Below, piece after piece: positions 32,891 through 43,194 of a DNA stretch of 64,000 nt; positions within the stretch are counted from its first letter, which is position 1, and each line of letters starts with the position of its first letter. The translations under genes were made by a program, and so were the position numbers. Under the pieces are notes generated by a model that ran no database searches, was not told the origin of the DNA, and was given only the letters and a program-made list of their open reading frames with translations. The DNA is from Artemia franciscana (Eukaryota; Arthropoda; Branchiopoda; Anostraca; Artemiidae), in assembly GCF_032884065.1 (NCBI RefSeq), contig NC_088873.1, positions 8,443,702-8,507,701 of the forward strand, given 5' to 3'.

Positions 32891-34740
32891 TTCGATAAAA
32901 ATCGAGTAATAGATTTTTCTTTATGCATATCTTTATTCCTTAATTTTTTTCATCGTTCAAAGATTTAATAAGTATATGCGTGTAGCTCTATATGTGCATA
33001 TGTATGTAAATTATTTATTGATTTAGTTTTCTCCGTCTAGTTTTTAGGTTTGAACTTACACTTTAAAAACTTTCAAAAAAAAGAGTAGGCTTTGCAAAGA
33101 CTAATTTTGATTAGTATTTGTATGTAGTACTATGTGTAGGAAAGTGTTTATGTCGTTTTTTATAAATTTGGTTTTCTCCTCCCTTTTTTGGATTATCAGT
33201 TGCAAAATTTTACCGATGAATAATTTACCACAAATTCCTCCTTTCAAAGAACAATTTTAATTCAAGGAAAAGTAAAGAGCAATATTAAAACGAGCAAAAT
33301 AACATCAAATAGTAAGTCAGATTTACATTGAATAAATAATAGAATCAATGATTAAATGAAACGTAAATAAAGAGAAACTGAAATGAACAAACAAATCATA
33401 ATGAACAGATCTTGCCACAACCAAGAGCTGGGCTACCACCCCCTCAAACCCTCTTGCAAAGACTCCAGTTTTAACGAGGCTCGACAGTCCAATCGTTTCT
33501 TCTAAAATATTTCTATTAAAAATGAGCCAGTTGCATAATATAAGGCCCTTACCATGGGACTGCATAGATTCTATTCCCCCCGAAGGCACACGTTTGGAGT
33601 AAAAAATTGAGTTAAACAACGATTATAAATTTTTATCCTATACCATGGAGGGTACAGGGGTGCCTGAGGGAAAATGGCAGCGGAGAAGTATGGCTACCAT
33701 CCAATGACTCTGAGCATTAATACAATACATAGACTTATGATTTTCGACCTATGGGCCATCTACTAAGGGAAAAAGATAGAAACAGTTACTTTGTTAACCC
33801 TGCTGTGTTGACTGTGCCTCTGAAAGAGAAATTTGTGCTGAAAATAGAAGGTTAAATATTATTCTTGTTACCTACAACTAACTGTCTATAACTAGCATGA
33901 TGATAGCCAAAAATCCTAAAATATTTTTTTCAGTTTCTTCACTCTCCTGGGAAATTCACGTAACATACCACCTCGGCTTTTTAGTTACTGCGGTTAAATT
34001 AGAAATAAGGAAGTTCATTTTTTTTTGTAAGAAATAGTTCATGAGCCTTTTATTGAGATTTACCAAACCTATAATTCGAGAAGTTGATAACACTTTCGCA
34101 CTGGAGAATGAATGCCTATGAGGGTTTGCGGTGGCACGAAATTCCACGAAACTACTTACCTATTAAATAAACTATTTAAAAAGACCTCAATTATTTAAAT
34201 AATTATATTATAAATAAAAAAAAATATATAAACTACAACCTATTCATTGAAAAAAAAATAACCGAATTAAAAATAATTATAGATAAATAAAAATATGAAA
34301 CAAAATAATAATAACAAACCCAGTCTCCATCACTCTTTAATACTCAACTCCCCCCTCCCTCACCTTTCCCCTCGAACCCACCTTACACCATTGCCCACCC
34401 TTACCTTCCGAGCCTACCCTTAACTCCAAAGCTTACTTTTCCTCCCGTAATAATTGAGATAATAATATCAGATAAAGTAAAAATTTTGTGAATCTCTTTA
34501 AAAACAGGCTCTCCTGAGTTACATCATTTTATTTTTTCAAAAAAGGCTCAATTTTTCTGGGAAAATAATGAAGGATTTACTGTTTTTGTTAGTCTAAACC
34601 ATTACTTATAAGTGGATTAAATATATGTTCTTAAAGTGAATAATAATCTTTTGAAATTTTTTTTGTGGTTGTTTTTACGGTAGGCTGTACTTTTCCTTTT
34701 ACTTTTTTTCTTTTTTCTCTTTACCATTTGTGGTTCTTTT
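32528..34740. other. Intron between LRR exons 6 and 7, distal part
   Basis: It contains a (TA)n tract at 32,815-32,889 and no other identified feature. The open frames at 33,323-33,619 and 33,956-34,147 (minus) show no LRR or Cys-cap pattern. Confidence 0.5.
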
Positions 34741-34779
34741 TACTAAATTAGTGGCTGTTTTTGTCTTTTTTTATACTCT

Positions 34780-36940
34780 CTTTCCGGACAGAAGCTGAGT
34801 TATCGGATCCGGTTATGAATTATACTAGTGATTCGGATACGAGTGTCAATGCGGACCACCAGAAAACGAATGCAGAGAATATCATTAAAATTTTGGAAAT
34901 GGTCCAATCTATAAATGTGAACATGGAAACCCTAAAGAAGAGTGTACTTGAAATTCAGAATGATTTGGGTACAGTTAACAGACGTCTTATGATGCTAGAA
35001 AATAAAAGTAGTGCAACAGACAATGAAATTGCAACAGTGATATCGAAACTTCTAGCTCTGCAAAGTTTTGTAAAAGCCCAGTCACAGATCATTAAGAAAT
35101 GCAATGAGGAAATGAATGTGGTTGTGTCCCAGTCTCTTGTTGATGAAAATCGGGACAAATTGCAAAATTTGCTGTTTTGGGGCCTTAATGATGTCCCCTT
35201 GAAGGAGGCTGGATCTCGGGTTTCCGAAATGATTGTAGATGGTTTGTCACTCCCAACTGACAAGTTGCCACCATTCACCGTGGTTCACGATTCCAAGCAT
35301 TTTGTTAAAATTAAGGTGGACAGTGTCCAGGCGCGTTTCTTGATTCTAAGCAATGCGAAAAAATTAAAAGGGAAAGAGTTTATAAGTTCGGTATTTATAA
35401 GTCTATTTTTATTGGTGATCTTAAATAAAAAAAAATAGTTTTTTTAACTGAAAGTAAGGAGCGACATTAAAACTTAAAACGAACAGAAATTACTCCGTGT
35501 ATGAAAGGGGCTGTTCCCTTCTCAACGTCCCGCTCTATACACTAAAGTTTGACTCTTTCTCTCAATTCTACTTTATTAAACAGTAAAAAACTTTAGCATA
35601 AAGAGCAGGGCGTTGAGAAGGGAACATCCCCTTTCATACACGGAGTAATTTGTTTGACTCTTTCTCTCAATTCTACTTTATTAAACAGTAAAAAACTTTA
35701 GCGTAAAGAGCAATGTGTTGAGAAGGGAACATCCCCTTTCATACACGGAGTAATTTGTTTGACTCTTTCTCTCAATTCTACTTTATTAAACAGTAAAAAA
35801 CTTTAGCGTAAAGAGCAATGCGTTGAGAAGGGAACATCCCCTTTCATACACGGAGTAATTTCTGTTCGTTTTAAGTTTTAGTGTCGCTTCTTCATCTCAG
35901 TTAAAAAAAACTAGTTTTTTTTAATTTAATTTCTGAACGTTTTTGAATTAATGCATGTTTGATTTTGGCTCTCCGTACATAAACTATTAAAATGAAATTA
36001 GCATATTAATTCTTTTTTGGCTAAATGGCTTTCTCTTAGTTTTAATCAGACGATTTTGAGAAATAAGGGGTGGGGAAGGAGGCCTCAAAGCCCTCCAATT
36101 TTTCGGTTACTTAAAAAGGCAACTAGAACTTTTAATTTTTAATGAACGTTTTTATTAGTAAAAAATATGCGTAACTTAAGAATTAAATTACGTAACAAAC
36201 TTCTATATTCTTATATTTTTATTATGTATATTAGGGGGTTTGTCTCCTCGTTAATACCTCGCTCTTTAAACTAAAGCTTAAGTTTTGTCCCAATTCTTTA
36301 AGAATGACCCCTGAATCAGAAAGGCCGTAGAATAAATAGTTGAGATTACTAAAGATACTTAAGCATAAAGAGCGAGGTATTTAGGAGGAGAAGAGCCCCT
36401 CATATGCGTAATAATCTCTTTTCGTTTTAAGTTTTAATGCTACTCCTTACTTTCAATTGAAAAAACTTTTTCATGTTTATTTTTCATTGTTTTTTATAGT
36501 AATGCTAGAAAATCCTGCGCCCTTTTCATTGAATTTCTCTTCTTCCATGACATATTCCTCCAAGGAAAGATCCTCCCATTTTGCCCCCTCCCCTCAACCC
36601 CCCGCCCCAAACCAAAAAAATCCCCCTGAAAACGTCTGTACACTTCCCAATAACCTTTACTGTATGTAAAGAATGGTCAAAGTTTGTAACTTGTAGCCCC
36701 TCCCCCGGGGACTCTAGCGGAGTAAGTCACCCCCAAAGGCATAGTTATTATGGTTTTTGACTATGCTGAACAAAATGGCTATCTCAAAATTTTGATCCGT
36801 TGACTTTGGGTAAAAAATGAGCGTGGGAGGGGACCTAGGTGCCCTCCGATTTTTTTGGTCACTTAAAACGGGCACTAGAATTTTTCAATTCCGTTAGAAT
36901 GAGCCCTCTTGCGACATTCTAGGACCACTTGGTCCATACG

Positions 36941-36993
<53 letters not shown>

Positions 36994-37451
36994 CACACGT
37001 GATCTGTCTTCTGGCAAAAAATACGAAATTTCACATTTTTGTAGATAGGAGCTTGAAATTTTCGCAGTAGGGTTTTCTATGACTTTTAGGGGGTGTTTGC
37101 CCCTATTTTCCAAAACAAGGCAAATTTTCTCAGGCTCGTAACTTTTGATGACAAAGACTAAATTTGATGAAACTTATATATTTAAAATCAGCATGAAAAT
37201 CCAATTCTTTTGATGTATCTTTTAGTGTCAAAATTGCGTTTTTTAAAGTTTCGTTTACTATTGAGCCGGGTCGCTCCACAGTTCGTTACCACGAACTGTT
37301 TGACATACCGCGTGTACGGGTTTTGCGTAAAGAATTACTTGGGTTACGTATGCGTTTGGCGGATAAAGGTATGGAATGCTGGGTACCTCCTACCCTACCA
37401 CCCAGCATCTCTACTAAAAAGGACAACCCTGTTATTAAAGTGCCTTGGTAG
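34780..37451 (+). pseudogene. LINE ORF1-like protein, split by an inserted repeat
   Basis: The first part (ATG at 34,815, open to 35,438) has a coiled-coil-like stretch (IIKILEMVQSINVNMETLKK...LGTVNRRLMMLENKSS). An RNA-binding-like domain follows (DKLQNLLFWGLNDVPLKEAG, DSVQARFLILSNAKKLKG). One base change of frame near 35,380 gives VYKFGIYKSIFIGDLK. The chain then halts at the repeat copy at about 35,420-37,304. It resumes at 37,311 as RVRVLRKELLGLRMRLADKG and CWVPPTLPPS, ending at TAG 37,449-37,451. LKG...FIGDL...R..RKELLGLR is the usual order at the end of LINE ORF1 proteins. This is inferred from domain order, not from a database match. Confidence 0.75.
35418..37304 (+). repeat. AACTGAAAGTAAGGAGC family, full-length (copy 4), inserted in LINE ORF1
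   Basis: It starts near TTAAATAAAAAAAAATAG, then AACTGAAAGTAAGGAGCGAC. It ends GAGCCGGGTCGCTCCACAGTTCGTTACCACGAACTGTTTGA. The hairpin ACAGTTCG-TTACCA-CGAACTGT (37,278-37,299) is perfect. The foldback arm is expanded: GTTTGACTCTTTCTCTCAAT recurs at 35,547, 35,652 and 35,757 (105-bp period). A 52-base A run (36,941-36,992) replaces the short A-rich tract seen in other copies. No protein. Confidence 0.88.
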
Positions 37452-38503
37452 TGCCATGCTAAGAGTTTCTTGGATTCTTAAATTTTGTTTGCTGCTTTTA
37501 AAATTAGTGAGTGTTTATTTGTTATTGAAAAAATCAATTCAAAAAAAAATAAAAATAAATAAAACTTGCTATTTTGTCGCGATAATTATGGTTGTGTGAT
37601 TATGGAAATTAGTAGCCGTTGTATTTGGTGCCTTGTATAAGGATTTGTTACGGGCAAACCAAATACGGCCTGTTTCTTTTTTTCTTTTTTTTTCGAAATG
37701 GAAAGTGTTATTCTTTTGTTGATTGTTATATTCTATTTTGTTCTTGTTTAGTTTTTTTTTTGTTCTTTTTTTTTGTTTTTTTGTGGAGATGAGGCCATAT
37801 TACTTTGTTGTAGAACAGTATGAGTATGGTTGATGGTGATTGTGGCACCCCGGGCAACAGTCGTCTTAAAATTTGGAAGCTTCGTTTGTGGATTTTGGTG
37901 GAGCGGCTCCACCGGAAATATGATATTGGGATTGCTGGTCAATATGTTTATTGAAATTCAAAGTACCTATCTAAAGATAGTTTGAGGTCCGGGTATAGTG
38001 GTGGTGATTCTGAAGATCTCAGAATTTTCCAACTTAACTGCCAGGGTTTGAATTCTCGGGGTTTTCCACATTACTCGGATACGAGTTAATACTGAGGTCC
38101 CTCGATTAGTTTCAAGCAGGTCTTCTTTTTCACTTATTTACAGAGCTTCAAAACTTTGGAATAAACTGAGTATAGATATCAAGGACTTGGCCAGTTTAAG
38201 TCTGATTTACGTGCGGAGTTGCTCGGTAGGTATACTTTTGAAACAGATAAAATAAAATAAATTTTCCATAGGTTATTAATTTGTAATACTTATGTAGTTT
38301 TTTGTTTGTTATTTTTTGTTGTCTTGGGGTCACCCGAGGTAATGTATTGTTTATGTTTCTTTTTTATTGTTGTTGATTTTGGTATATGGTCTCAATCTCC
38401 ATATTTTCTCATTCTCCATATTCTCTTTTTATTTTCCTTGAAATTGATTAGGAAAAGTTTATTTCTAAAAAATTCTTCTTCTACTACTACTACTACTACA
38501 TTT
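37452..38503 (+). pseudogene. LINE ORF2 remnant with large internal deletion, and 3' UTR
   Basis: After ORF1 and a T-rich spacer, 38,016-38,060 reads LRIFQLNCQGLNSRG. This is the start of an APE-type endonuclease (N-Q-G-L box). It is followed within 60 bp by PRLVSSRSSFSLIYRASKLW and NKLSIDIKDLASL, the far C-terminus of such proteins. Thus most of endonuclease and all of RT are missing. A non-coding tail ends at a (TTC)/(TAC) repeat (38,478-38,503). It is probably one element with the ORF1 at 34.8 kb. Confidence 0.65.
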
Positions 38504-38561
38504 GCGATGAATTTGAGTAAAATCTGAGGTACGAACCTATAGAAACGGCCACCATCTTCAC

Positions 38562-38729
38562 CGACAAGCCATCCTAACTCCGTCCGTCTCTTCTTTTTTG
38601 GATTGCTATGTTCATGAAACTCTGAATAGAAAATCTGGCTTGAAGTAATTCTTTTGAGTAGCCACTCCATTCGGCAGGTACATGACAGTGGATTGCCAGA
38701 TATTTTTATGTCGAGAAACGCGCTTGGCC
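38562..38729 (-). CDS. LRR gene exon 6: first half of C-terminal Cys cap
   Basis: The acceptor TCAATCTCTCGCTTTAG|GGCC (38,730-38,731) has a good pyrimidine tract. The proposed donor is CTTGTCG|GTGAAG (38,561-38,560). The frame (2 + 165 + 1 nt) reads PSAFLDIKISGNPLSCTCRM then EWLLKRITSSQIF and ends RRTELGWLV. SGNPLSCTCRMEWLL is a textbook first half of an LRRCT cap. Entry phase matches the exon at 40,309-40,429, and exit phase matches the exon at 32,375-32,527, which supplies the remaining Cys residues. The donor choice is the least certain part. The same DNA is open in a second frame (see the alternative exon). Confidence 0.75.
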
Positions 38730-38859
38730 CTAAAGCGAGAGATTGACTGGTTTATCAAGACGTAAGCAAGTGTGGCCAGTATTGTCAGATATGCAAATAT
38801 TGCATAAATATACACATAGACTTGCATTTGACAATTTTTATAGGTTTGAGAAGGCGCAA
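38612..38859 (-). CDS. Possible alternative terminal exon with membrane helix
   Basis: An upstream acceptor, AAATTTCACAG|TTGCGCC (38,860-38,861), is in the same phase as the donor of the 40,309-40,429 exon. Using it gives 82 codons in a frame different from the Cys-cap exon. The order is VAPSQTYKNCQMQ, a helix-length hydrophobic stretch (VYVYIYAIFAYLTILATLAY then VLI), a basic segment RFRAKRVSRHK and a tail ending at TGA 38,612-38,614. The basic residues after the helix fit a type I membrane protein. The pyrimidine tract is poor. This is an inference from phase and composition; a chance frame is a real possibility. Confidence 0.35.
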
Positions 38860-38954
38860 CTGTGAAATTTGTCAAGGAATTTTTTTTTTTATTTTAAGTT
38901 GTACAACTGTCAAAAAATGCAAAACATTGTAATTTTATATATTGAGAAAAAGTC

Positions 38955-40018
38955 CTAGAATAAAATCGATAAATTTATAAAGCTTACATTTTGTCCCAAT
39001 TCCTTAGGAATGACCCCTGAATCACAAAGTCCATAGATTCAATATTTGAAAGTAATAAAATTACTTTAGAGTAAAGAGCGAGGTATTAGGAGGAATTGAA
39101 CCCCTCATATGCGTAATAATTTCTGTTCGCTTTAAGCTTTAGTGCTGCTCCTTACTTTCAGTTGAAAACACTTTTTCATATTTATTTTTTCATTGTTTTT
39201 AAAAAAATTGCTAAGAAATCCTACACCCCCTTAATGGAAATTCTCTTCCCTCATGAAAAATTCCTCCATGGAACGTTCCCCCTCGCCTCAACCCCCCCCC
39301 CCCAGCCAAAAAAAATTCCCAGAAAGCGTCTGTACACTTCCCAACATTCATTACTATATGTAAGCACTGGTCAAAGTTTGTAACTTGCAGCCTCTCCCAC
39401 AGGAACTTAGGGAGAGTAAATCGTCCCCAAAGACATAGTTATTCGGTTTTTCAACTATGCTGAATAAAATAACGATCTCAGAATTTTGATCCTGTGACTT
39501 TAGGAAAAAATGAGCGTGGGAGGGGGCCTAGGTGCCCTCCAATTTTTTGGTCACTTAAAAAGGGTACTAGAACTTTTAATTTCTGTTAGAATGGGCCCTC
39601 TCATGCTATTCTAGGACCACTGGGTCGGTATGACCCCTGGAAAAAAAACAATAACAAATAAACACGCATCCATGTTCTGTCTTGTGGCAAAAATACAAAA
39701 TCCACGTTTTTGTAGATAGGAGCTCGAAACTTCTGCTGTAGGGTACTCTGATACGCTGAATCTCATGGGGTGATTTTTGTTAAGATTCTATGACTTTTAA
39801 GGGGTGTTTCCGCCTATTTTCTAAAATAAAGCAAATTGTCTCAGGGTCGTAACTTTTGATGGGTAAGACTAAACTTGATGAAACATATATATTTAAAATC
39901 ATCATTAAAATGCAATTCTTTTGATGTTACTATTGGTATCAAAATTCCGTTTTTTAGAGTTTCGGTTACTATTGAGCCGGGTTGCTCCTTACTACAGTTC
40001 GTTACCACGAACTGTTTG
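38955..40018 (+). repeat. AACTGAAAGTAAGGAGC family, 5'-truncated (copy 5), within an LRR intron
   Basis: It starts inside the second foldback module (TTTGTCCCAATTCCTTAGGAATGACCCCTGAATC). It runs to GAGCCGGGTTGCTCCTTACTACAGTTCGTTACCACGAACTGTTTGA. The terminal hairpin at 39,994-40,015 is perfect. It fills most of the intron between exons 5 and 6. Confidence 0.88.
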
Positions 40019-40308
40019 ATTCAGCCTTAATTTTTTCATCTGCAAATATTCTTCTATGAGATTCAAAACCGTCTTTTTCGGTTTATTAGATTTATTTATT
40101 ATCAGATTTCGCACAAATACTTGTGCATATAATCATATTGTATTACGTTTATACACATATACATATACGTACAAATATTCTGTTTCTATAGAAGTTTTAA
40201 TCTTACTCTTTTATTTTCAATTGAAAAATCGATGTTTTCATTTAATTGATGAATTGAAAGATTAAAAGATCTAAGTAAATGAAAGGAAAGTAAGGTAGCG
40301 AGACCTAC

Positions 40309-40429
40309 CATCACCAAATACTTCGCTGAGAAGACTTTGTATTTTATTTTCCCTTAAATCTAGGTAAGATAAGGCCTTTTGGCTGGAAAAAGCACTTGGA
40401 TATATTTGACATAGTACATTATTTTGAAC
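40309..40429 (-). CDS. LRR gene exon 5: small LRR exon
   Basis: The acceptor AATTTCAG|GTTCAAAAT (40,430-40,431) and donor GATG|GTAGGT (40,308-40,307) bound 121 bp. It reads VQNNVLCQIYPSAFSSQKA, then LSYLDLRENKIQSLLSEVFG. Joined to the preceding exon it gives LAEIK-VQNNVLCQIYPSAF, restoring one complete 24-residue LRR, and it supplies a further LxxLDLxxNxI repeat. Entry phase 0 and exit phase 1 match its neighbours. It is too short to be obvious as an open frame; repeat continuity is the evidence. Confidence 0.88.
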
Positions 40430-40616
40430 CTGAAATTAAAAAGAAATATATAAAAAGATATAATAAACATTAACATCATTATAAGGAATCACTCTGCCTG
40501 TAACTTGGTTCTGAGACCACACTGGCTACACTGGCCACACTGGCTAGGCACAACAATACGAGAAAATGTGGAAATAAGGCGAAAATACCACTGCCTAAGT
40601 AAAAGACCATGTGGGT

Positions 40617-40646
40617 ACAATCTATTGTGCTTGCGCAATAGATTGT
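40617..40646. other. Hairpin, 11-bp perfect stem
   Basis: ACAATCTATTG and CAATAGATTGT are separated by TGCTTGCG. It lies in the intron between LRR exons 4 and 5. The rest of 40,432-41,580 shows nothing I can support; the minus-strand frame at 40,489-40,890 is not convincing. Confidence 0.7.
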
Positions 40647-41579
40647 GAAAACTTCGAAAGGAGCTCATTTGAAAGGAAATTAGGAGCTCTAGTCCCCTTT
40701 TTGAAGTTAAATTTGACTGGAAGGTAGCCAGCCCACCCACCCCCACCCGCCCATTATTTCCCCTAAGATATCTTTTTAACCACATTGGCCTGCCATAGCA
40801 TAAAGAAAGAAATCGACCAAGAATGGGATTTTTAAAGGTCCTTTGCAGCCAGTTTTTCCACTTTCCATAAATACCCTCGTTTTTCTCCATTTTTTCAGAC
40901 TGCTTTCAGACTGCTGCCATTTTTTCAGCTTATTTATGAGATAAATTAGAGTTTAATTTCAGGAATTCAAGAAAACAAACACAAGATAGCGTGAAACACA
41001 GCCAATGATAGCAAAGACTTTACTTAAGAATACTTTTTTGTTCAATTGAAAAGGCATATGGTCTCTAAGGGTTTTTATATGGCTTCAATCTCCATCGCTA
41101 ATGGAGAACTTAAATGAAACATGGCCAATGCAGCAAACAAAATAAAAACTTTTTTCAGCAATTTAAGAAAGCACTGTATCACTTTCAGGGGAATTAAAAT
41201 TGTCAGAAATATTGACAAATCTTAATAAATGGTCATATCTTTGAAAGTGCACATTTTTAAAAGATATTTCAGCGGTGCAGTTCCTCCCGCAAAATTGACC
41301 CTTTTTCCACTGGAGTGCATGTTTTGTTCACAATCAGGTTTCTTGTTGCGGTCTAAGTTCAGATATACTTTAAGTAGTTTACAGAATACATCCTGGAATA
41401 AACAATCACCACATGGAAGTAAAATTGAATGATATTTATCACACATAAAACCCCTTGGGTGCGTGGTAGTTTAAAATTCATTATGATATCTAACTTCTGT
41501 TTTTCTTTCATGTATCAAATCTCTTCGTGAATATTTTTCATGTTGTTTTAGCAGCAAACGAGTTTTTAGTAGCTTCTGT

Positions 41580-43190
41580 TTAGTCGTGTTGCGAGAGCAA
41601 CACTTTGGTTTTGTCATGTCTTTTTTTTGTTCCTAGCACCCGGATTTCAGCTTATTCCTAGAAGGTGGTAACGGTCTAACCTCTGCGGTTTTTACGGAAA
41701 GTGCGGACCTTAGGACTTTGCATTTTGGACACCTTTGTAGAGCTCTTGCCTGGGGCCAAAAAGGAAGGTTGGCCCCAGGTCCGTGAGCCAGAGCATATAG
41801 TGTGTGAAGTGACTTGGAGTTTTATAGCCTATACCAGAGAGAACTATCTGAAGTTATGCAGTAAAGCTTTCGTTTCATCAAACCATGATTCTGCTTTCGA
41901 GTGGAAAGCTCTGTTCTAGAAAGCAAGCAGGCAGGCACCAGTTTCAAACTGAAGATGAACTAAAATCTATAAGTGTTAAATATATGTGGCAGTTACCCGG
42001 CCCCACAGCCAATATATCTTCTTTGAGTGATAAATAGAAAAAATTACACAAATAAAAAAGTGGGGACCGAAAGTGCTGCCATCTATTGTTTCTACCCATT
42101 ACTGTTCGTGATTTCAGCTGAGTTTATCATTTGGTCTCACTTTGGATTGCGGTAGAGAAATGGCATCAGATATACCTCTTCAACTTTAAAAGTTCTCTCA
42201 TTGCTAAAGAAGTTAGAGTTTATCCTTTGCTTCTTTCTAAGTTGAAAGCTCCTCTTCTTTTGCTCCTCCCTTTTGAAATAGGACAGATCGATTTTTTTCG
42301 ACGGCAGTCGATAGCTCTTGATGAGCTAATCAAAGTACATGTCATCCATTTTTTTGGTAGAAAAATTCCTTCATGAGATATACCTTTTGAAAGTTTAAAG
42401 GGGTTGGCATCTTCAATAGTAAGGCACACATTGAAACCAATAACAGGCTGATACAGAAATAGTATCAAATATGCCTCTTAAGCTTTAAAAGCTCTTCCAT
42501 TGATAAAGAAATTAGAGTTTATCCTTTGATCCTTTCTAAGTGATGACGTTAGAAACTTGGCCTGCGGCAAAAAGTCAACTTTTTAACTAAGACAGTAGAT
42601 TTTTTTTCCACGGCAGTCGATAGCTCTTGATGGGCTGATCAAAGTAAATACCGTCCATTTTTTGGTAGAAAAATTCCTTCATGAGATATACCAGTTTGAA
42701 AGTTTAAAGGGGTTGACAACTTCAGTAGTAAGGTACAAACCGAAAGAAAAATGGGCCGATACCAATTGTGAGACATATAGGGGAGTTTTAAGCAACAATC
42801 GACTGTTAGCTCATAATCATCTTCCGGAATGAGGGGTTCGCAACTTCTGCTAGTTGTTGTACCTAATATTTGTTTCCGGTGTATTTGATGGTAAGACCAA
42901 TTTGGTTCCAGCGGTAAGACATGTAGGGGACTTTTAAATAATAATCGGCTGTTAGGCTACAATCATCTTTAGCGATGAGGGGTTTGCAACATTTGCTATT
43001 TGCAATGAGGGGTTTCCAACTTGTGCGAGTTGGTGTACCTAGTATTTATTTTAAGATCCTTACAGATTAACATCTTCAGCGTTTAATCGAAGCGAGGACA
43101 CAAAACCTAAGTGTTTCTCTCGCAACATTTTACTCGGCGAAGCCGAACAAAGGTTACCGCAACACCTCACGTTGCCCATGCAACGTAGAT
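41580..43190. mobile_element. Helentron-like or foldback non-autonomous element
   Basis: The left end has a perfect hairpin GTGTTGC-GAGA-GCAACAC (41,586-41,603) followed by TTTGGTTTTGTC. Near the right end GGACACAAAACCTAAGTGTT then TCTCTCGCAAC (43,096-43,126) is its imperfect inverse. The right end adds hairpins TCGGC-GAA-GCCGA (about 43,134) and ACGTTGC-CCAT-GCAACGT (43,169-43,186). Asymmetric inverted ends plus a 3' stem-loop are typical of Helentron/Helitron2 non-autonomous elements. The inside holds two pairs of direct repeats (about 42,165 and 42,468; about 42,770 and 42,918). No protein is encoded. Confidence 0.5.
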
Positions 43191-43194
43191 CTCG

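Noticed and set aside
37748-37942. Minus-strand frame opposite the LINE spacer
   Set aside because: Lys/Asn-rich by composition of a T-rich UTR; no support.
40489-40890. 133-codon minus-strand frame in an LRR intron
   Set aside because: No LRR pattern, no signal peptide, contains CGQCSQCG from a 12-bp repeat and a hairpin; not linked in phase to neighbouring exons.
41701-41919. 72-codon plus-strand frame inside the Helentron-like element
   Set aside because: No domain recognised and the element is otherwise non-coding; likely chance.
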